This document shows, in pieces, positions 50,859 to 59,700 of a stretch of DNA of 64,000 bases. The DNA is from Halichondria panicea (taxonomy: Eukaryota; Porifera; Demospongiae; Suberitida; Halichondriidae). The DNA lies in NCBI RefSeq assembly GCF_963675165.1, contig NC_087377.1, positions 306,001-370,000 of the forward strand, written 5' to 3'. Below the pieces are notes generated by a model. It was not told the origin of the DNA and made no database searches. It saw nothing but the letters and a program-made list of their open reading frames with translations. Every line of letters starts with the position of its first letter. Within the stretch, counting starts at the first letter, position 1. The position numbers and the translations under genes are program-made.

Positions 50859-52963
50859 TTACTGTGAAGCTAGCTTGGTTAGTTTAGACTCCATCTGTTG
50901 GGCAATGTCTCCACGACTAATGACACGAGACTTGAGTGCATGGATGAGTGCTCCTAGTGTGGGGGCGGGGGTGGATCCTGTCAACCATTGCTCCAGTAGA
51001 TTAGTGAAACACACACCAGACTCGTTCTGATAGTCTCTCTTGATGGCCTGTGTGAGTGTGTGTGTGTGTGTGGGTGGGTGTGTGGGTGGGTGTGTGGGTG
51101 TGTGTGTGTGTGTGTGGGTGTACATGTGAAGTACTAATTTCACTACTACAGCTATAGAGTCACTGACACCACAGGCACACAGAGGATTATAGGAATGAGG
51201 ATAATTATTGCTATAGGCTAATAATAATAAATGGGTTTGCACATGCAGGCCAATTATGACAATGAGTGCAGTAGTGCTTGCTGGCACATTCCTTAACTGA
51301 TGATGCCTGACTGTATGAGCACAGGGCTATTAGTACACAGTCATCTACTGCTATACAGTGTTCAGTACACACACAGTAGAGCACTCACATCTAGTGTCCC
51401 CTCATTGACACCCAACTGCTCTCCCAGAGGATGCCATGTCCCCCTCACCTCCCAGGCAGCTGTCCTCACTACCCTCAAATGATGATCCACACTCAGTCCC
51501 TCTGGAAGGAACACACAATCATGACAACAACATAACACTGTCATTATTCCTAAGCAATGCCTACTAACTAAAACACACATTACTGAAGGACACTCTGTAT
51601 TGTACTGATAAGATCAGCTACATCATTATTCACTGCTGTTAATTAAATCAAGATTAATGTGCTTACCACAGTCAGTGAGAGGACAAATAACAGGAGAGAT
51701 GTCGCTGGTAGCTTTTGTCTGTAAAGAGAAATCAAATATTAGTTACTTGTGTTTATATATATAATGTATAATTATAGAACATGTTCTGTAAAGACTTGTA
51801 ATATAGTTGCCAACCTTAATGGTTGCTGCAATGTCCCCACGAGCAATGGCGGGAGACTCTAGTGCTCTAACAAGGGCAGACCAGGAGGGGGGAGGAGAGG
51901 AGTGCTTCACCCAGTGTGTCAGCATGGCCTCAAAGCACGGCTCAACCCAGCGATAGTCCTTCTCAAGACTCTGTACACACAGTGAAACACAGTATTAAAT
52001 ACTTAGTAAGAGCTCAATATTACGTTGCTATAGTAACCTGTTAAATAGGTTGGTACTTCATACAAGACCACACCAAATATGCAGAGTCAGCATTGCTAGA
52101 GATACCTCATTCTAAGAATGCTTACAATTGAAACGCTCACTATTCAACCATTAAATAACAGTAGCAGTCAATTAAATAGTGCACACACATAATTAGAATG
52201 AAGGGACTACACTGGGAGAATATACTCAAGGTGGCCGGTGGAGGTAGTCATTGTTAAGGTCTCACCTTCCTAGTTGCATAGTCAATGTCCAGTTCTATAG
52301 CCAGGCTGTACCAGTCAGAGCGTATCTCTTTGATCACTTCCTTTACATCTGCAAACAGCTCATCAGTTTCAGAGCTGGAGGCGTCCTCTGTAACAATTCA
52401 AATATAGTCACACATTGTACAGTACACACGTAACAATGTACACACAATCTGCACACATGCTCTGACATTATTCTCACCAACACTCTCTTTGAGGCAGTGG
52501 TACACGGTGAAGAAAGGCTTCTGGTTCTTGGAGATCTCACAACTGATAAAGCCCTTGAAGTGACCATTTGATGAGGCCTTGAATTCCAATTTGTGTTCAA
52601 CCTCATCAATTTCAGGGCTTCTCTTGCTCCACTCGAAGGTGAGGTTCTTGTCCATCAACTCTTGCTTAGAGGCAAAGGGCAGAGCCTTAATGACCTCATC
52701 TGAAGAAAGGTCAACTGATATAAAGACCAGGTCCTAAATGAACAGTTTGTGTACAGTCAAAATATTGCTCCCCTAATGTGTATGTATGATATAAAGAGAT
52801 TCCACTGTACTGACCTTGAGGTCACGATGTATGGGGGGTTTTGTCCGATGGTGTAGCCTAGCAACGACCTTAGCAACATCAGAGAAGATATGCAACACTT
52901 CACGTTGTCTCAGTTGAGTGCCCGCTGATAATCGCTGATTCAGCAAATCTATCACCGAAGTAC
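50859..52963 (-). CDS. Gene D: kinase catalytic-loop exon fused to Ig-death-death tail (5' partial)
   Basis: Seven exons join in phase: 52815-52963, 52478-52733, 52266-52387, 51815-51970, 51667-51718, 51389-51501, 50859-51047. The first is a NAK-family kinase exon: VIDLLNQRLSAGTQL, REVLHIFSDVAKVVARLHH and HRDLK, the catalytic loop. Splicing goes straight to DLVFISVDLSSDEVIKALPF, an Ig-like module, then two death domains copied from gene A. There is no DFG or APE region and no recognisable N-lobe upstream; the next upstream candidate exon (ending 53435) gives a stop in the phase needed. Either a chimeric gene made by segmental duplication or a 5'-truncated relic. The stop at 50859 matches that of gene A. 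Confidence 0.6.
51050..51120. repeat. TG microsatellite at gene D last exon
   Basis: (TG)n with GGG interruptions before the acceptor of exon 50859-51047; counterpart of 2630-2690. Confidence 0.9.
52815..52963 (-). CDS. NAK-family kinase exon with HRDLK
   Basis: Acceptor TATTTATAG, donor GTCAGT. The residues resemble the NMMNQRL ... VARLHQ ... IIHRDLKVEN stretch of AAK1-type kinases: aspartate of HRD and the following lysine are present. The exon ends right after HRDLK, so the next exon in an intact kinase should begin with VEN and lead to DFG. None is seen before the Ig-like exon. Together with gene F this suggests a NAK-like kinase gene was once part of this locus. Confidence 0.75.
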
Positions 52964-53923
52964 CTATTTATACAGGAAGAAAACTTCAGTAATATTATTA
53001 GCTACAATAAGTGTTAGGCCATGCAAAGTCAATTTGTAGTTTCTCAGGCCCTCGCGCTTGGAAATTGGCAGCTTTATAAAAAAAAAACTTAAATATCACG
53101 TGACCTCAAATTAAAGGCACTAGATAAATTTGTATGGTTTTTGGTCATGAATATAATTATGACTAAAATTAATTAGTAAAAATTATGCACTTCCGCTTAT
53201 TGAGGAAGTTAGGGGCCAGTTTTCAATTAAAATGCTATAAATATCATTATTACTTGCTATTTTAGGAATAATACCCTGAGAAACTACAAATTGACTTTGC
53301 TTGGCCTTAGTGATTCTCACTACTAGATGACAGAATGTCAACACTTGATTAGAGGGAGTGGGAATCACTACTAAGCTGATTGAAACATGTCAACAATCTG
53401 AAAGGATTTAATATTCCTAAGCGAACCTACTCACCCTAGCATTGTCCAGCTCCCTCTGCAGACTAGCCACCATATCCACTAATACTGGACTGCGTGCTCC
53501 TCCAGCTCATGCCTGCAGACACTCACTCTAGCATCTAGCTCTAGCTCTGATCATGAGGAGGCCATGTGGTTAACAAGAAGCTGCAACTGAAGTGATCTGT
53601 ACCCAACAACAATGGTAAAAGGTCACTAAACTAGAAAACTGGAAATGAAATTCTGATAATAAAAATAGAATTAAGGTGGTATAATCAAACACAGAACACA
53701 GAGCATTATAATAGTCAGTACTTATAGTCAACACAGAGTTAGTTCTTTACTTGACATTCTTGCATGCTTCTTTACTTTACATCTTTATTCGTCCCTTTCA
53801 AGCAACTCCAGTATCTGTATGAAAGCATGAGCACAGCACAATCAACCAAAGCTATAGAGAACAAAACATCAGACAAGACTACAATCAGATTACAAACACA
53901 CGTACCTTGTCAGGTTCTCATGA
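52964..53923. other. Upstream of gene D
   Basis: An exon-like piece (SPVLVDMVASLQRELDNAR, donor at 53434) is open only in a phase that does not fit the kinase exon. Inverted short phrases AAACTACAAATTGACTTTGC near 53280 and GCAAAGTCAATTTGTAGTTT near 53024 form a 20-bp inverted repeat about 275 bp apart, so another foldback or MITE may lie at 53024-53302. Confidence 0.45.
53024..53302. mobile_element. Possible MITE with inverted ends
   Basis: GCAAAGTCAATTTGTAGTTT near the left end and its exact complement near the right end, followed by CTCAG/CTGAG. No frame. Located in the presumed gene D 5' region. Confidence 0.6.
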
Positions 53924-56407
53924 TCAATTGGTGGCACTATGAGCAACTGCAGTTGCTGTCCTCACATACTTGTCTTCAATTTCCTCGGCTACATCGTTAC
54001 ACTCAACAGTAGGCCTCCTTAGACATTCACATATGTAAGCCCATGTCATGGGTGGTTCAGTGACTTGAAGACGCTTGCCCACCATCTTCATTAGGCGGCG
54101 TTGGTTATGGCGGTATGCATCTTCAATGTCTTCCAAGTCAGTAATCTTCATTCCAAGAGCCAGTCCCAAGTTGAACCAATCATTGCTGGCATTGTTCAGA
54201 CTATCACAAATTATCAGAACATCATCTCCAGTCAGAACAATGGACGACCGTTGGTTTCTGCTAGTATGCTCCTCTTGTGATGATCCTATAAACACAAGGA
54301 AATGGATTTAAAACAAGATTGATTAACTTGTCCAACACGTACAACCTCATTCTCACATTCCCTAACATCACACAATTGATCTGATGACATTGACACAATG
54401 AACAAATCTCTACCATGGAATGCTGCTCAGCCTGATCGTAATCATTATAGACAAATGGGAATTATTGGATACTAAATTTAAGCCAACACCAGATGTAGTT
54501 TCAACACATGTACATGTACTACATTCCATACTCTAGTTCACTGATCTGTACGTGATGACATCTCATACCTTGTACAGTGACATCCTTCTTTGGACGCTTT
54601 AACAGAGTTTCACCTTCTTCATCTGATCCCAACAATCTTTTGCGGTGTCCTGGGATTAGAGGATCTGTACACGTATGCAGTAGGAAGTGTCAGCAATACG
54701 TATACGTGATGTAACGGCATTAAAGAATGAAATGGCAGGTTTCTAATTACGAGTCCTCTGCATGATCCTCTCACCAGTGATGTGGGGTGGTCGGAACGAG
54801 TCCTCTGTATGGGGTCCGGGAACATACAAATCGTTTCTTTGTCTCTTTCTCTTCCCTGATAGCTGACCTAGTTTTTGGAACAATTTTTAGCTTTAGTGAA
54901 CTTCACACAATCACACTTACCATCGTATTTCTCCTCAATTGTATTTGCTAGAACGTCTTGTCTGACAGTGCCACTTCTGAGGCCATTGCAAATGTCACTC
55001 CATGTACGAGAAGGTGAAGATTTCAGCCACTGGGTCAGCATTCTAATCAAACCATCTCTATTGTGATTTGTGTGACACTTGATATTCTCAAGCGAGGCAA
55101 CTGGGATCCCTAAAGCGAGGCCCAACTCAAACCAAACATTAATGGCCTCCATTAATTGAGAAACAACTTCTTGCAAGTCTTTAGTGTATAATTGATTTTC
55201 ATCTTCTTGATCATCATGTACAGCAATGCCTGCAGTGAGAATAGTCCTTTAACTAAAGATGGGAATGACCAATAGAGATAACAGATAAACCTATATGTGA
55301 CAGGGCCTAGGAAAACACCCCTTAACGCGGGCGTACCCGAGTTTATTTTTATTGTTGAATCGGATTCATACCATGATCATTATTCATTTGCTGGTTTTCT
55401 CTGGCCACTACAGCTTTGTACACTGCACACAGAACGTGGAACGTACTAGCAACCTGTGGGAAGTGTGAGGGTGTGTGTGGGTGTGGAGTGTGTGCATGTG
55501 TGGGTGGAGTGGATGGGTGAGGGGTGTGTAATAAGTGTTCAAGTACATGTACAGGGATGTTCTCTCACACTGGTCGGTGGTGGTGGTTGGTACAAACCAC
55601 CTCTGGACGTAAATAACCATCTAGAGTCGCACGTTAGTCTAATTTGTCAGGAAATTGAATATTAAAAATAGCCAGAACTTGGGAACATTTTAGGCAGATA
55701 CATGTACCTGCATGTTGTGCATGACATATAATTACATCTTCCAATGCTGCAGCTAATAATTATAGCCTATGATAGCTTACTTGTTGTAGTATACCCAGGG
55801 CCAGTCCAGAGTGTACATTGGTAGACTGTCACTCATGTACAGCATGAGACGCTTCATGTTCCTGCAACCAACCTAGGGGAGAGGGCCGGGGGAAATTGCT
55901 GACATTATAAATTAAAGAATCTAAACACACCATTTGATAGGTCTTTCAAAGAGCTACAAAATGCAGAATTGTAATTGTCATCTCAAGTTATTGCCAATCA
56001 AAGATAGCTTCTGAAATATACTCGTTTAATTATTTCATTAAATCACCTTTCCCCTGAGCTCAATGTCTGGTTCTAGACTGAGTGTTAGTAGTCGCTGGTC
56101 AATATGCTGTTCAGCGCTGGATACCTGACCACCGATAACTGTACGAGGAAAATAAATAAGACATTATTTTATTGAGATGATTGATACTAGGTGCAGAATA
56201 TAATGGCTGGTAGATCCACACACCTTTCTGTACAGGATGCTGTACTTGTGGTAGCTTTTTATGACAGGAGAGACTTGTAAAATTGTGTTGTTGAGGTAGA
56301 GGGTTAGTAATAGCAGCGCCGTGCTTGTGAGTAGCGCTAATGCAAGTATATACTTTCAGTATTGATCCATTGGCTAGTGGGTAAGGATCATCAAACAAAC
56401 ACCTCAT
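53924..56407 (-). CDS. Gene C: two-death-domain protein, 431 residues
   Basis: Eight exons give an uninterrupted frame of 1296 nt: 56224-56407, 56047-56138, 55795-55872, 55372-55453, 54921-55229, 54775-54867, 54569-54664, 53924-54285. The N-terminal 145 residues (MRCLFDDPYPLANGS..., LLTLSLEPDIELRGK, RNMKRLMLYMSDSLPMYTLD, TFHVLCAVYKAVVAREN) are not recognised. Death domain 1 (about 146-248): AINVWFELGLALGIPVASLE, MLTQWLKSSPSRTWSDICNG. A basic linker (GKRKRQR, HRKRLLG) could be a nuclear signal. Death domain 2 (about 312-431): WFNLGLALGMKITDLEDIED, TWAYICECLRRPTVECNDVA, ending AVAHSATN-stop. The last two exons are near-copies of those of gene B. An adaptor-like role is inferred. The ATG choice rests on phase only. 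Confidence 0.7.
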
Positions 56408-56755
56408 TTATAAATACTTCTATAAGAAGCTGCAACTGAAGTGATTCCTTACCAAGAACAATGGAAGCCAGCTTGAACTCAAAATAATTCATGTCACATT
56501 ATTTTATAATTAAAGGGTATATTATAGACGACATTGTCAGTATAATAATACAGAGTCATGATCAGTTTTTCAGAGTCAGTTCTTTACTTGCAATGTTTTT
56601 TCGTCCCCTTAATTCAAGTGAATTCCATACCTGTATGAAAACATGAGTACAGCACAAATTAAGCTATGCAATAAAACATTATTGGATCAGTAATTACTTA
56701 TATAATAGATCATAATAATACATTAGTACAAACGTACCTTGTCAGGTTCTCATGA

Positions 56756-59700
56756 TCAATTGGTGGCACTATGAGCAACTGCAGTTGCTGTCCTCACATA
56801 CTTGTCTTCAATTTCCTCGGCTACATCGTTACGCTCAACAGTAGGCCTCCTTAGACATTCACATATGTAAGGCCATGTCATCGGATGTTCTGGATCAGTG
56901 ACTTCAAGACGCTTGGCTACCACCTTCATTAGGCGGCGATCGTTATGACGGTAATCATCTTCAATGTTTTCCAAAACGTTAATCTTCACTCCGAAAGCCA
57001 ATCCTAAATCAAACCAATCTTTGCTTGCATTCTTGAGACTCTCGCGAATTGCTTGAATATCATCTCCAGTCAAAACAATCGGCTGGTGTGTACTTCCTCC
57101 ATTGCTAGTATCCTTCTCTGATGATGATCCTGCATGTACACACATGTAAAGATAATAACTCAAGAAAGCAATTGCAAATAATTATTGTTGTGGTTAGTTA
57201 AGTCCCTTAATTGTCTATTGCATGGGCAGGGTGTCATACAGGATTTTGAAGTAGATGGGGGAAATGAGAAAAGTACCAGAACATGTTGCTTAAAAAAAAG
57301 GTCAACTGTTATTTCAATACCCATGCAGCTATGGACACTCAGTCATAATTGAAGGGGGATTGGAGCTAGGGGGGATATCCCCCTGTATGACACCCTGATG
57401 GGCACAGCGTAAATTATAAAATTATAATTATACCATTAAACTGTCTACACACACAATTAAAATCAGTATACAAACACATGTTTTACTGAATGTTATTTGA
57501 ACTGCAGATAACTATACCTTGTACAGTGACATCATTTGGACGCTTCGACAGAGATTCAACTTCTACATCTGATGGCAATGACCTTTTGCGCTGTCCTGAG
57601 GCTAGAGGATCTGTACGTACTGTGTAGGAACAGATACAGCTAGACACACTAATATTAATGGGGAATGCCGGGCCTGTAGGAATCAAGATCACGTATTTTC
57701 CAGACTGAAGGCTTTCGAATATAGCAATCCGATTATGATACATGGAATTACGATCTGATAGAACTTTGTTTATTGGAAGTAAGATAGATAGTGGGTAATA
57801 TTTGTGGGGTTAGGCATTCATTGACAAATCGAAAACGGTGATTTTTGTCTGTTATTGCCTGTACTGCATTGCATACGTTCTGTTTTCATAGGGAGCTTGC
57901 CCACGGAAATAACGAATATTTTACCCCTCGAAAATTACCCACTATACGGTAGTTAATGTAATGCACACACTTTAAATACACAAGTGGCCCCCTAGCTAAT
58001 GAATATAGTGTGTAATCAATGACAAAATTAGCCAGTGTAAATTTAGATAGGCTGTACCAAAATTGGACCCAAAATGCTGACAGTGCAGAAATGACCCTCA
58101 AAAAGTGCCCCTCAGAAAGTGACCCACAGATATTATGTTGCCTTTATTTACACACCATAAATGAAAAGCTACACACATAATTATGGTCAATGGAATTGGG
58201 CAGTTGTAAGAGTTTTGTTAGACCTAGGAAAAGCTTCACACTATTATACTTTTTATGGTAAAATTTAAATTTTTTGGGGCAGAGATCAAACTGAAAATGA
58301 CTTTCCAAATAAAAAGCTCACACTAAAATTAATGGTAGATGGAATTGGGCAATTGTAAGAATTATGTTGTCATTGTGGGGCAGAGGAAGTAAACACTGTG
58401 TACATTGGTTATGTAATACATGTAAGTAGAAGTTGTTATGATGGGATTGGGATTACGGACAGCAAAGAAAGTAGTTACTTGAGGTTAGATAACTGACTTG
58501 TGTCCTCTTTGTAGAGAGCTGTGTACAGAGTGAGGAGCACTTTCCCAGCAGCTGCATCCTTCACCTCACACTGGTAGTGACCAAAGTCCTCCTCTCTCAC
58601 ACTCGGGAAGCTCACAGTGTTGGGCTGATCATCAGTTGTCTTGATCTGACGTCTGGAGCCCTCTTTGCTCCAGTGGAAGGAGAAACCATCCTCAGCAAAC
58701 TTTAGCACCTCTAGTTCCGTCCTGCTTCCTAGACACACGTGCTGTACATGTATGTATGCATGGGCGAACCAACAATTAATTTAAGCAAATTTCTCCACAG
58801 AACACACATGATAATGCATAAACAGTACTAGTTTAGTGCTACTATTTTACTTGCACACGAGAGTAAGTACATGTACACATACACACAAATTATCAGCCAT
58901 TTAAATTATTTAAACGGTCTCTTTTCCCCAAATGCATATGCGCATATACATGTATCTTCTGAGGCTCAGTGACATAATTATTAGCCTGCTTAGACACTAG
59001 CCAACATGCAGGAGAATAACTCACCTTCCCCAACCACACTTGTTGTGCTTCACTGAGGGTGACGGGACTTCTACCACACAGGAAGTGGATCTGTCGGCCT
59101 TGAACAAGGGTGCAAAGGTTGTTGAGGCTCTTGCTTGCTGCGTGTTTGGGACAGGAGCATTGAAATGCAACACTGAGGATCAACTTTGGGAACAGAATCT
59201 TGAGAGAATACAGGATTGCTGACAGAGTGTGGGAGCAAAGATCGTGAAGATGAAAATTCATCTGTTCTGGATTGCGTTCAACACGTATCTCGTAGCTTCT
59301 GTCGTGAGAGAGTAGTGTCACTTTGTGTACGTAGTCAACATAAAAGGAGACGCAGTTTCGTTTCACGCCATCTTCCACCAATTCCCACGTCAATCCGAGA
59401 ATTCCGTGAGGGCCTTGGGAAACTAGTCGAGTGATGAGCCCACAGAAGACTCCTGTTGGTACGTAACCAAAGCTGAATGTGATGTGGAGTGGTTCTGGGT
59501 TGTTGGTGTCTGGTGGAGGTGGGTTGGTCAGCTCCTCTTGTGAAGCACAGTCCAAAATAGCCGGCATGAGGTACGTAATTCGAGTGACCTTTGGATCATT
59601 GGCATCTTGGTGGACAATTTCGGAGAGAAGGTTGAGATATTGCAGCAGTATGATGAGATGCTCGGCTGGGATAATCTCTCCTTCCTTGAGCATCTTTGTA

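Noticed and set aside
58736-58741. TCTAG acceptor for the gene B Ig-like exon
   Set aside because: It would put a stop in the phase left by the COR exon; the TACAG acceptor just upstream gives the right phase and matches gene A.
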